From: Streptomyces sp. A1277
Lineage (GTDB): Bacteria > Actinomycetota > Actinomycetes > Streptomycetales > Streptomycetaceae
Direction: 5' to 3'
DNA: 64,000 nt
NCBI RefSeq assembly: GCF_004795015.1
Contig: NZ_SSBI01000009.1
Span: forward strand, 62,001 to 126,000
Part shown: positions 26,617 to 34,570 of the stretch, one piece after another
Position numbering within the stretch: the stretch's first letter is position 1
Layout: each line of letters starts with the position of its first letter
The notes under the pieces: model-generated
The model's database searches: none
The model's input: the letters and a program-made list of their open reading frames with translations, nothing else
Told to the model about the DNA's origin: nothing
Program-made: the position numbers and the translations under genes

Positions 26617-26775
26617 ATGCAGCGGCAGGTGCAGTACCTGACCGACCATGCCGAGATCACCGGCCTGATGGACCGCTACCTGCGTTCGCTGGACGCCGGA
26701 GCCTTCGACGAGGAGCGGGCGCGCGCGTTCCGCACCGATGACGTCGCCGCGGATTTGACGGGCGCCCCGTGCGCG
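26617..26775 (+). pseudogene. Truncated NTF2/SnoaL-like gene
   Basis: The frame gives LTDHAEITGLMDRYLRSLDAGAFDEERARAFRTDDV, the first helix pair of a SnoaL_4-type NTF2-like protein. After about 45 codons the family resemblance stops and the rest of the 130-150-residue domain is missing, replaced by the upstream region of the sigma factor gene. Confidence 0.65.
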
Positions 26776-26836
26776 CGGCCCCGGGGTGTGGCGGGGGTCA
26801 CGGGAACTCCTCGGGCCGGCCGGAGAGGTAGGTGGT

Positions 26837-27538
26837 GTGAGATGTGATGAGCAGGAAGACCGGGAGCGCATGCGCACACGCATCAGGGCGGGCGACCGTG
26901 AGGCGTTCGCCGCGCTCTACGAGGCGTACGCCCGGTCGGTCTACAACCATGCCTACCGGCTGACGGGCGATTGGTCGACGGCCGAGGAGGCCATGTCCGA
27001 AACGTTCCTGGCCGCGTGGCGCACCCGTCACGCGGTCGCGCCGGAGGGTGACTCGCTGCTGCCGTGGCTGCTCGGGATCGCCACGAACAAGGCACGCAAC
27101 GCGAACCGCGGTATCGGGCGGCGCCTGGCCTTCCTGGCCCGTCGCCCCGCCCCGGAACCGGTCGCGGACATCGCGGACGCCACGGCCGGACACGTCGACG
27201 ACACCCGGCGGCTCGCCGCGGTCCGGCAGGCACTGGGCGGACTCCGCCGTCAGGACCGCGAGGTGCTGGCCCTCTGCGTCTGGTCCGGGCTGGACTACGC
27301 CGAGGCCGCCGAGGCGCTGGGCATCCCGGTGGGCACCGTGCGGTCGCGGCTGTCGCGTGCCCGCAACCGGCTGCGACGGCTCACCGACGAGCAGCTCGGC
27401 CGGGCATCGGGCGGGTCCGCGCGGACAGCTCGCCCCGGAGAAGAAGTCCGGTCCGGCAGGGAACCGCGCCCCCGCCGCGGAGAGGTAGAGAGCAGGGCCG
27501 CGTTCGTGGCCCTGCCCATCCAGGAGGAAGCCCGATGA
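26837..27538 (+). CDS. ECF-type RNA polymerase sigma factor
   Basis: This 233-residue protein has region 2 (FAALYEAYARSVYNHAYRLTGDWSTAEEAMSETFLAAW) and region 4 (DREVLALCVWSGLDYAEAAEALGIPVGTVRSRLSRAR). A 50-residue Arg/Glu-rich tail follows. I use the GTG at 26837, with GGAGAGG 8 nt upstream. No anti-sigma gene of zinc-binding type follows. Instead the next gene overlaps by 4 nt and encodes a CU044_5270 protein with one membrane helix, the usual partner of this sigma group, which may act as its regulator. Confidence 0.92.
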   Translation: MRCDEQEDRERMRTRIRAGDREAFAALYEAYARSVYNHAYRLTGDWSTAEEAMSETFLAAWRTRHAVAPEGDSLLPWLLGIATNKARNANRGIGRRLAFLARRPAPEPVADIADATAGHVDDTRRLAAVRQALGGLRRQDREVLALCVWSGLDYAEAAEALGIPVGTVRSRLSRARNRLRRLTDEQLGRASGGSARTARPGEEVRSGREPRPRRGEVESRAAFVALPIQEEAR

Positions 27539-28641
27539 ACGACCGTACCTCCGGCCCCGAGCGGGCCGAACGCGAGGAACTGGCCCGGCTGCTGCCGGTC
27601 CCGGCCGAACGGGACCTGCCCCCGGGCCGTCATCTCCACCACAAGGAAACCCTGATGCAGCTGATCGACCAGGACGGCGACCGCGCCACCGCCCGCCCCC
27701 GGCCCCGCCTCCTGCGCCCCGCCGTCCTGCTGCCCGCCGCCGGGCTGGCCCTGGGCGGGGTACTGCTCACCACGCTCGCCGTGACCGGCCAGGACCACGC
27801 TCCAGTGCCGTCCGCCGCCGGCACCGGCTCCGGGGCCGCGGCCCCCCGCGGCGCGGCCGTGCTGCTCGACCGGATCGCCACGGTCGCCTCGAAGAGCGAC
27901 GAACTCGCGGTCGCCGACGACCAGTTCGTGTACGTCAGGACGCTGCAGGCCGAGGGCGAGGGCGAGTTCGGCGGCCCGATCAAGCTGACCGAGCCCCGGG
28001 AGCGTGAGGTCTGGATGACCCAGAAGTCGGGGCCGGTGATCGATGAGGGCCTGATCCACCAGGACGGCAGGTACTACCCGATCACGGTCGGGGTCCCGGA
28101 CGGCGAGAGGCCCGTCGGCTACCCGGCGGGCCTCAACCGGCCGACGTACACCTGGCTGGCCTCCCTGCCCACCGGCCCCGACGCGCTGCTCCGGCGGCTC
28201 ACCGCCGAGATCGCCGCGGACCAGGACGCCCGTGACACCCCGGCCGAGGACCGGGACCCGGACCAGGACGCCTTCGACGCCATCGGCGAGCTGCTGCAGG
28301 AGACGCTGATGCCGCCGAAGACCGCGGCCGCCCTGTACAAGGCCGCGGCGAAGATCCCGGGCGTGAGCGTGGACTCCGACGCGGTGGACGCGGCCGGCCG
28401 GCACGGGATCGGTGTGGCCCGCGACAACACCCGGTACGGCTGGCGCACCGCCTGGATCTTCGACTCGGCCACCCTGGAGTACCTGGGCGAACGGACCTAC
28501 CTCATCAGGGACACCACCCTGGGCAAGAAGGGCACCCTGACCGGCCAGACGGCGGTCCTGGAGCGCGCGGTGGTCGACGCCCTCCGCGAGAAGCCGTCGA
28601 GCGGGAAGCCGTCGGGCGAGAAGCCGTCAACGGCGGCCTGA
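27535..28641 (+). CDS. CU044_5270 family membrane-anchored protein
   Basis: In this 368-residue protein, residues 1-60 are cytoplasmic, 62-85 are a membrane helix (LLPAAGLALGGVLLTTLAVTG), and the rest is extracytoplasmic, with the family pattern FVYVRTLQ...REVWMTQ and a YLGERTYLI segment. The ATG overlaps the sigma stop and is preceded by AGGAGG. Proteins of this family are encoded after ECF sigma factors and are thought to regulate them across the membrane; the mechanism is not established. The C-terminus carries KPSSGKPSGEKPS repeats. Confidence 0.85.
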   Translation: MNDRTSGPERAEREELARLLPVPAERDLPPGRHLHHKETLMQLIDQDGDRATARPRPRLLRPAVLLPAAGLALGGVLLTTLAVTGQDHAPVPSAAGTGSGAAAPRGAAVLLDRIATVASKSDELAVADDQFVYVRTLQAEGEGEFGGPIKLTEPREREVWMTQKSGPVIDEGLIHQDGRYYPITVGVPDGERPVGYPAGLNRPTYTWLASLPTGPDALLRRLTAEIAADQDARDTPAEDRDPDQDAFDAIGELLQETLMPPKTAAALYKAAAKIPGVSVDSDAVDAAGRHGIGVARDNTRYGWRTAWIFDSATLEYLGERTYLIRDTTLGKKGTLTGQTAVLERAVVDALREKPSSGKPSGEKPSTAA

Positions 28642-28654
28642 TCCTGGCAGGGGC

Positions 28655-28717
28655 GACGAGGAGTTGGGGCTCGTGGGCTGGACAGGGATGACGAGGAGTT
28701 GAGGCTCGTGGGCTGGA
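28655..28717. repeat. 28-bp direct repeat, two copies
   Basis: A 28-bp unit starting GACGAGGAGTTG and ending GTGGGCTGGA occurs at 28655-28682 and 28690-28717 with one mismatch. It sits between the CU044_5270 gene and the MBL gene, 24 bp before the latter's start. Confidence 0.85.
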
Positions 28718-28741
28718 TCGGGTGTTCTATAGACTCGCCCG

Positions 28742-29611
28742 ATGGCCGCCGGCGATCTTCTTCAGCTCACCGTCCTCGGAAGCGCGACGCCCTACGCGAG
28801 CGTCGACAATCCGTGCTCCGGCTACCTGGTCTCCGGGGGTGGCGCGCGGGTCTGGGTGGACGCGGGGAGCGGGACGCTGGCGCCGTTGCAGCGGCATGTC
28901 CGGCTCGATGAGCTGGACGCGATCTGGATCTCGCATCTGCACGCCGATCACAGCGCGGACCTGCTCACCGCCTACTACGCGGCGCTCTACGCGGACATCC
29001 GGCTCGCGGCGCCCATCCCCCTGTACGGGCCGCCCGGCACCGCGGACCGGCTGGCGCACTTCCTGACCAACGGACCGGTGCGCAGCCCGGTCGAGTCGGC
29101 GTTCGCCCTCCAGGAGCTGAGCGACGGGCACGAGGCTCGGGTCGGGGCGCTGGCCCTGACCAGCCGGGCGGTGGCGCACGGCATGCCGGCGTTCGCCGTG
29201 CGCGTCGAGGCCGGGGGCCGGTCGTTGGTCTACTCCGGGGACACGGCGCCCTGCGCGAGCCTCACGGCGCTGGCCGAGGGGTGCGACGCGCTGTTGTGCG
29301 AGGCGGAGAGCGACCGCGCTCCGGACGAGGGCGAGCAGGTGCACCACACGCCGGAGGACGCCGGGGACACGGCGGGCGCGGCCCGGGCGGGGCGGTTGAT
29401 CGTCACGCACGTCGGACGGTTCGTCACCCCGCAGGACGCGGTGGCCCGCGCCTCCGCCCGGTTCGGGGGGCCGGTCGACTACGCCGCGCCGGGCACGGTC
29501 TTCTCGATCGGTTGGGGGACGCGGGGCGAAGTGCCTCTCGGCCGCGCTTCCGTGAGGGGCGGCGGCGGAAGCGAGCAGTCCGCGTCCGTGTCCCGACTCC
29601 CGCCTGCGTAA
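28742..29611 (+). CDS. MBL-fold metallo-hydrolase
   Basis: This 289-residue protein has the zinc motif HLHADHSAD at about 60-68, an earlier VDAG, GDTAPC near 163 and late histidines (VTHVG near 222), matching the ribonuclease Z/ElaC-like or cyclic-nucleotide-type MBL hydrolases. It has no signal peptide. ATG 28742 sits just after the direct repeats without a strong ribosome site. The C-terminal 30 residues are Gly/Ser-rich and not conserved in the fold. The substrate is unknown. Confidence 0.88.
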   Translation: MAAGDLLQLTVLGSATPYASVDNPCSGYLVSGGGARVWVDAGSGTLAPLQRHVRLDELDAIWISHLHADHSADLLTAYYAALYADIRLAAPIPLYGPPGTADRLAHFLTNGPVRSPVESAFALQELSDGHEARVGALALTSRAVAHGMPAFAVRVEAGGRSLVYSGDTAPCASLTALAEGCDALLCEAESDRAPDEGEQVHHTPEDAGDTAGAARAGRLIVTHVGRFVTPQDAVARASARFGGPVDYAAPGTVFSIGWGTRGEVPLGRASVRGGGGSEQSASVSRLPPA

Positions 29612-29736
29612 AGGGAGTTCGTGGTGGGGCCAAAGCGTCTGTAGAGGTTCTGGCGAAGCAGGGCGACCGGCGGGGGACGGGTGCTTGAATGGCCTTGATC
29701 GGTACGGTAGTCGACCCAGGGGGGGCGGACTCCGCC

Positions 29737-30204
29737 ATGCGGAAGTCGTATTACGCAGCGCACGTCTACATGATCGTGGGAGTGATCTCGGGACTCTTCT
29801 ACCGGGAGTTCACCAAGATCAAGGACTTTCACGGCGATACGCAGTTGGCACTCATGCACACCCACCTGCTGGCGCTGGGCATGCTCGTGTTCCTGATCGT
29901 CCTCGCGCTGGACAAGGTCTTCGGGCTGTCCGGCTCGAAGCTGTTCACGGCGTTCTTCTGGTTCTACAACATCGGCATCGCCATCTCGACCGCGATGATG
30001 GGTGTGCACGGCATCCTGACCGTTCTCGGCCGCGACGAGGACCACATCGCCGAGGTCGTGCCGCTGACCGCCGGGCTCGGCCACATCCTGCTGACCGTCG
30101 GTCTCGTCCTGTTGTTCATCCTGCTCGGCAAGCGCGTAAACGAGCACGTCAAGCCGGCGGCCGCGACGGGTGAACCGGCCGCGCAGGCCCCGAGCACCGT
30201 CTGA
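29737..30204 (+). CDS. DUF2871 family membrane protein
   Basis: This 155-residue protein has four membrane helices: YYAAHVYMIVGVISGLF, ALMHTHLLALGMLVFLIV, AFFWFYNIGIAIS and GLGHILLTVGLVLLFILL. Conserved His residues lie in MHTHLL. I prefer ATG 29737, since the family begins MRKSYYAA; an in-frame ATG lies at 29689. Function is unknown. The His pair in a membrane helix could bind a metal or haem, but nothing proves it. Confidence 0.82.
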   Translation: MRKSYYAAHVYMIVGVISGLFYREFTKIKDFHGDTQLALMHTHLLALGMLVFLIVLALDKVFGLSGSKLFTAFFWFYNIGIAISTAMMGVHGILTVLGRDEDHIAEVVPLTAGLGHILLTVGLVLLFILLGKRVNEHVKPAAATGEPAAQAPSTV

Positions 30205-30235
30205 CGCCTCCGGCCCTCGGGGAGCCTTTCCGCCC

Positions 30236-30650
30236 CTCAGCCCGCGGTGAGCAGGTCTCTGGCCGCGTAGTAGGCGTGCAGCGCGGCCTTGCTGCCTGAG
30301 TCCAGGGCGGTCATGATCCGCTGGAAGCGGGCGGAGCGGGGTCGCCGGCCACGGTGACGCGGGGGTGCCGGCGTCGCGCGGCTGGAGAGGGCCGAGGCCG
30401 GTGGCGGCGAGGTCATCCCGCTGGCGGATGGGGCCGCCTCGCTCCAGGAGGCCGTCGCTGACGTCCTGACGCGCAAGGCACCGGCCGCCCGCCGCCGGTA
30501 CGAGGTCCGCACCCCCGGGCCCGCGACGCGATCCGCTTCTACCGGCGCCTGGACTGGACCCAGGTCTCCCCCACCCCGCCGACGACGGCATCGTGGTCTT
30601 CCTCGGCCCCCGGCACCCGGCCGGCGCGGGCATCGCCCGCCCGGTGTGAC
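30236..30650 (+). pseudogene. Gene remnants including a GNAT acetyltransferase tail
   Basis: At 30519-30649 the sequence reads ARDAIRFYRRLDWTQV and, after one frameshift, IVVFLGPRHP before TGA. This is the usual C-terminal end of a GNAT acetyltransferase. The stretch before it (VIPLADGAASLQEAVADVL in plus frame; TALDSGSKAALHAYYAARDLL on minus) also looks protein-like but I cannot name it. No intact gene lies between 30205 and 30751. Confidence 0.55.
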
Positions 30651-30751
30651 CGAGCCGGTGCTTCGGGGCCGCGTTCCGGTGGCCGTCCGCGGCCCGTGAC
30701 ATCGGAGCGTGTGGCGTACGGCTCCGGCTCGCCGATGGTGAACCCGCCCGC

Positions 30752-31204
30752 TCAGTGAGCGAGGCGCCGGGGCGCGAGCGGCAGGGGCGGGGAGAGGACG
30801 GGCTCCAGGAGCTGCGCGAGCTGCCGGCGCTGGTGCGGTTCCAGCCGGTCGGTGGCCGGTGCCAGGGCGTCCCGCGCCTCCCCGTACAGCCGCTCGGTGA
30901 GTTCGCGTCCCGCGTCGGTGATCAGGACGATCACGGCGCGCTTGTCCTCGGGGCTGGCGCCGCGTGCCAGCAGGCCCCGGCGTTCGGCCCGTGCGATGAG
31001 GCCGGACAGGGTCGACTTGTCCAGGCCGAGGAAGGTCGCCAGGTCGCTCATGCGGGGCTGCCGGTCGCGCACGATGCCCAGCACGCGCAGCTGGGTGAGG
31101 GACAGGTCGTGCTCGGCGCCGATCCGGGTGAGCACGCCCATGATCTGGAAGGCGCTGCGGGCCAGGGCGTCCATCAGGACGTCTGTGGAGTCATCGGGAG
31201 CCAT
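30752..31204 (-). CDS. MarR-family regulator
   Basis: This 150-residue protein has a MarR winged HTH (LTQLRVLGIVRDRQPRMSDLATFLGLDKSTLSGLIARAERRGLLARG) with flanking dimerisation helices. I start at ATG 31204, where the family match begins; longer starts would run through the operator region. It is divergent from the quinone oxidoreductase gene across an 82-bp gap with inverted repeats, so it very likely represses both directions and responds to a phenolic or quinone-type ligand. Confidence 0.9.
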   Translation of the reverse strand: MAPDDSTDVLMDALARSAFQIMGVLTRIGAEHDLSLTQLRVLGIVRDRQPRMSDLATFLGLDKSTLSGLIARAERRGLLARGASPEDKRAVIVLITDAGRELTERLYGEARDALAPATDRLEPHQRRQLAQLLEPVLSPPLPLAPRRLAH

Positions 31205-31218
31205 GCAGCCCACCCTAC

Positions 31219-31278
31219 TTGACATTGTTGGCATTACAAACAACCCTGGTGTTGATTGGTAATACAAACCAACCAGGG
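31219..31278. promoter_or_regulatory. MarR operator/divergent promoter region
   Basis: CCCTGG (31244-31249) and CCAGGG (31273-31278) flank an inner TTGGT...ACCAA repeat (31256-31272). A second similar half-site (GGCATTACAAACAACC, 31230-31245) parallels GGTAATACAAACC. TTGACA at 31219-31224 may be a -35. Confidence 0.6.
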
Positions 31279-31286
31279 AGTTCCTC

Positions 31287-32216
31287 ATGCATGCAGCAGT
31301 CATCACGGCGCACGGCACCCCGCCCGTCTACCGTGCTCACCCCGAGCCCGTGGCCCGGGGTGAGCACGAGATGGTCGTGGACGTCCTCGCGGCGGGCCTG
31401 CACCACCTCACCCGGTCCAAGGCCAACGGCACCCACTACTCGGCCGGCGGCGTCTTCCCGATCGTGCCCGGCGTCGACGGAGTCGTACGCGACCCCTCCG
31501 GGCGCCTGCGCTATGCGGTCCTGGACGACACGGACCTGGGCACCTTCGCCGAGCGCACCGTGATCGACGTACGCCGAAGCGTCGTCCTGCCCGACGCCGT
31601 GGACCCCGTCCGGATCGCCGCCGCGATGAACCCGGGCATGTCCTCCTGGGTCGCGCTGCGCCGCCGCATCGACTTCCGCGAGGGGCAGCGCGTCCTCATC
31701 CTCGGCGCCACCGGCAGCGCCGGACGCATGGCCGTCCAGGTCGCCAAGCGGTTCGGCGCCGCGCAGGTCTTCGCCGCCGGCCGCGACACCACCCGGCTGG
31801 AGGCGCTGCCCGCCCTCGGCGCGGACCAGGTGCTCACCTTCGACGAGATCGCCGCCGCGGCCGACGTCGACGTCGTCCTGGACTTCGTGTGGGGCGAGCC
31901 CGCCGCAGGCGCCATGCTGCCCCTCCTCACCGCCCGCGCCGACCGCTCCGCGCCGCTGACCTGGGTGCAGATCGGCTCCATGGCGGGCGCGTCCGCTCCG
32001 GTCCCGTCCGCGGCGCTGCGCGCGGCCCGGCTGCAGATCGTGGGCAGCGGCATCGGATCGCTCTCCCCCCGCGACTTCATCGCCGAACTGCCGGAGCTTG
32101 CCGCGGCGGTGGCCGAGGGCGCCCTCGACGTGCGGGCCCGGGCCGTACCGCCGGCCGGGATCGCGCGGGCATGGGACGACCACCGGAGCGACGAGCGCCT
32201 CGTCTTCGTCCCGTAG
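31287..32216 (+). CDS. Quinone oxidoreductase-like MDR-superfamily protein
   Basis: This 309-residue member of the zinc-free medium-chain dehydrogenase group has the GroES-like N-terminus and Rossmann motif VLILGATGSAGRMAVQVAKRFGA near 135-157. The usual zinc cysteine loop is absent, as in NADPH:quinone reductases. It is controlled by the divergent MarR gene and followed 39 bp later by a flavin monooxygenase on the same strand, so the two probably form a detoxification operon against quinones or aromatics. Confidence 0.88.
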   Translation: MHAAVITAHGTPPVYRAHPEPVARGEHEMVVDVLAAGLHHLTRSKANGTHYSAGGVFPIVPGVDGVVRDPSGRLRYAVLDDTDLGTFAERTVIDVRRSVVLPDAVDPVRIAAAMNPGMSSWVALRRRIDFREGQRVLILGATGSAGRMAVQVAKRFGAAQVFAAGRDTTRLEALPALGADQVLTFDEIAAAADVDVVLDFVWGEPAAGAMLPLLTARADRSAPLTWVQIGSMAGASAPVPSAALRAARLQIVGSGIGSLSPRDFIAELPELAAAVAEGALDVRARAVPPAGIARAWDDHRSDERLVFVP

Positions 32217-32255
32217 GCCCGCCACCGGGCATCCGGCCCGAGCAAGGAATGAGTC

Positions 32256-33467
32256 ATGCAGAAACGTGCGTTGATCGTGGGCCTCGGCATCGCGGGCATG
32301 TCCGCGGCCATCGGGCTGCGCCGGGCCGGATGGACCCCGGTGATCGTCGAGCGGGCGCCCGGGCGCCGTACCGGCGGCTACTTCATCAACCTGATGCCCG
32401 ACGGCATGGAAGCGGCCGCCGGCCTCGGCCTCGACCGCCTGCGCACCCGCAGTCCCGAGGCCGGCTCGACCTGGTCGCTGAACCGCCGGGGCCACCGCCG
32501 GCCCGCCCCGGGCTGGCTCGACCTGCCGGGCCACCCCACGGCGATGGTCCGGGGCGACGTCGAGGCGGCGCTGTGGCACCGGATACGACCGGGCGGTGAC
32601 GACGGCGTCGAGGTGCGCTTCGGCACCTCCCCGCTGGAGATCACCGAACGGGACAGCGCGGTGGAGGTACTGCTGAACGACGCCTCCACCGGCCGCCGCT
32701 CCCGCGAAACCTTCGACCTGGTCATCGGCGCGGACGGGCTGCGCTCCACCGTACGGCGGCTCGTCTTCGGCCCTCACGAGCGCTTCATGACCACCTGGAA
32801 CGCGATGATCTGCGCCTTTCCGCTGCCCGGACAGGCGCCGTCCTTCGGGGCGCAGGACAGTCTCATCAGCGCACGAGCCGGGCGGGCGGTGTGGGTGTTC
32901 GGCCTGGCGGACCGGCCGCCCACCGCGCTGCTGACCTACTGCACCAAGGACATCGACGCGCAGTTCACCGGGGATCGGACCGAGCGTCTGCGCACGGTGT
33001 TCGGGGACATGGACCACCCCGCCGTGCGGCACGTCCTGGACGCCCTGCCCAGCACGCCCGACTACCTGTTCGACTCGGTGCACCAGGTCAAGATGGAACG
33101 GTGGAGCTCAGGACGGGTCATGCTCGCCGGTGACGCGGCATGGTGCCTGAACCTGTTCTCGGGCATGGGCACCACCGCCGCCCTGAGGGGCGGGGCGGAA
33201 CTGGGCCGCGCTCTTGAGGAGCACCCCGACAGCCTCGGCGCGGCGCTGGCCGCGTGGGAGGCGCGGCTCCGGCCGTTCATCACCACCCATCAGCGCATGG
33301 CCAGGCTGAAGCACCAATGGTTCGTCCCGACGAACCGCCTCCTGGGCGGAGTCCGGACGCTGGCGATGCGCCTGGCCGTCAACGCCCGGCGCGCGGCCAC
33401 CGAGGAGCGCCTTCTCCAGGCCGCCGCCCCGGGCCGCGGGCCCGCGGTCCGCGCCGTCGCCGAGTGA
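32256..33467 (+). CDS. FAD-dependent monooxygenase
   Basis: This 403-residue group A flavin hydroxylase has ALIVGLGIAGMSAAIGLRRAG at 5-25, FDLVIGADGLRSTVR near 160-174, and VMLAGDAAWCLNLFSGMGTT near 288-307. The Cys in the last motif replaces the more usual Pro. It lies in the MarR-controlled unit after the quinone oxidoreductase. It would hydroxylate an aromatic or polyketide-like molecule using NAD(P)H and O2. The target is unknown. Confidence 0.88.
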   Translation: MQKRALIVGLGIAGMSAAIGLRRAGWTPVIVERAPGRRTGGYFINLMPDGMEAAAGLGLDRLRTRSPEAGSTWSLNRRGHRRPAPGWLDLPGHPTAMVRGDVEAALWHRIRPGGDDGVEVRFGTSPLEITERDSAVEVLLNDASTGRRSRETFDLVIGADGLRSTVRRLVFGPHERFMTTWNAMICAFPLPGQAPSFGAQDSLISARAGRAVWVFGLADRPPTALLTYCTKDIDAQFTGDRTERLRTVFGDMDHPAVRHVLDALPSTPDYLFDSVHQVKMERWSSGRVMLAGDAAWCLNLFSGMGTTAALRGGAELGRALEEHPDSLGAALAAWEARLRPFITTHQRMARLKHQWFVPTNRLLGGVRTLAMRLAVNARRAATEERLLQAAAPGRGPAVRAVAE

Positions 33468-33497
33468 CGCGGCGGGCCGGCCACGCGGGAGGGGCGT

Positions 33498-34433
33498 TCA
33501 GCGCGGGAGCGCCCACCCCGGCACCCATGTCCCGGCGGCGTCGTGGCCGGCTGTCGTGGCGGTGAGGTGGGTGCGGAGGGTGGTCAGCGCCGGGTGGGGG
33601 TTGTCGCGGTGCCAGAGGAGCGAGTGCGGGTAGACCGGCGTCGGGTCGGTAACCGGGATGCGGCGCAGGCCGTGGCCGGCGGGCCAGATGAGGCGGGAGT
33701 GCTCGCCCATGAAGGTGGCCAGGGCGGGGGTGTCCGCGATGGTGTCGAGCAGCGCGTCGGAGCCGAAGTTGGGGCCGGTCGCCTCGATGGTGAGGCCGAA
33801 CTCGGCGACGAGGTCGTCGTAGTAGGCGCCCCACTCGGTGCCGGGAGCGATGCCCGGCATCCAGATCCGGTGCCCGACGAGCTGAGCGAGGGTCACCGAC
33901 CGGGCGTTCGCCAGCACGTGGGCGGGGCCGACGAGGAGTTGAAGCGGCTCGTCGAGCACCCGGACGGACTCGATGTCCTCGGGAAGGAGCCGGCCGGGCG
34001 CGGCGACGGCGCGGAAGGACGCGTCGATCGCACCGGAGCGGATGGCGGTGACGGCCGTGTCGATGTCGAACAGCGTCATCACGTCGAGGTCGGTCTCGGG
34101 GTGCGCGCGGTGGAAGCCGCGCATCAGGCTCGACTGCGCGGTACGGGAGGCGATCACGTCGACGCGCAGCGGACGGCGGCCGGGGCGGACGGACGCGCGC
34201 GCACGTTCGGCGACGCGCAGCAGCTCGCGTGCGTGGGGCAGGAATGCCTGGCCGTCGATGGTGGGTTCGGCGCCGCGCGGGGCGCGGGTGAACAGCCGCA
34301 CGCCGAGGGCCTGCTCCAGCGTGGCGATGCGTTTGGAGACGGCCTGCTGGGTGACCGACAGGTCGGCGGCGGCCTTCTGGAACTGGCCCGATTCCGCGAC
34401 GGCGACGAAGGTGCGTACTGCTTGGAGGTCCAC
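33498..34433 (-). CDS. LysR-family regulator
   Basis: This 311-residue protein has an N-terminal HTH (LQAVRTFVAVAESGQFQKAAADLSVTQQAVSKRIATLEQALGVRLFTR) and a periplasmic-binding-like effector domain. It is divergent from the MFS gene at 34571, the usual arrangement for a LysR protein that controls its neighbour. The gap 34434-34570 contains several TGG/TTG-rich half-sites (GGATGGTTGTGGATGGACGG) but no single clear T-N11-A box. Confidence 0.92.
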   Translation of the reverse strand: MDLQAVRTFVAVAESGQFQKAAADLSVTQQAVSKRIATLEQALGVRLFTRAPRGAEPTIDGQAFLPHARELLRVAERARASVRPGRRPLRVDVIASRTAQSSLMRGFHRAHPETDLDVMTLFDIDTAVTAIRSGAIDASFRAVAAPGRLLPEDIESVRVLDEPLQLLVGPAHVLANARSVTLAQLVGHRIWMPGIAPGTEWGAYYDDLVAEFGLTIEATGPNFGSDALLDTIADTPALATFMGEHSRLIWPAGHGLRRIPVTDPTPVYPHSLLWHRDNPHPALTTLRTHLTATTAGHDAAGTWVPGWALPR

Positions 34434-34570
34434 GCCGACCCACCCTAGTGAACAACGGATGGTTGTGGATGGACGGTGGGTTGGTTGTTTGACCTGCTTT
34501 TCTCCTGCCCGGTTAGCTCTCCTCGGTCAAGGGTGGTTTGTACGGTGGGATGTCGAGGAGCGCGCCGCGC

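Noticed and set aside
20062..26836. A mobile element responsible for the cluster of broken genes
   Set aside because: I saw no transposase, integrase, terminal inverted repeats or target duplications. Several independent decays explain it as well.
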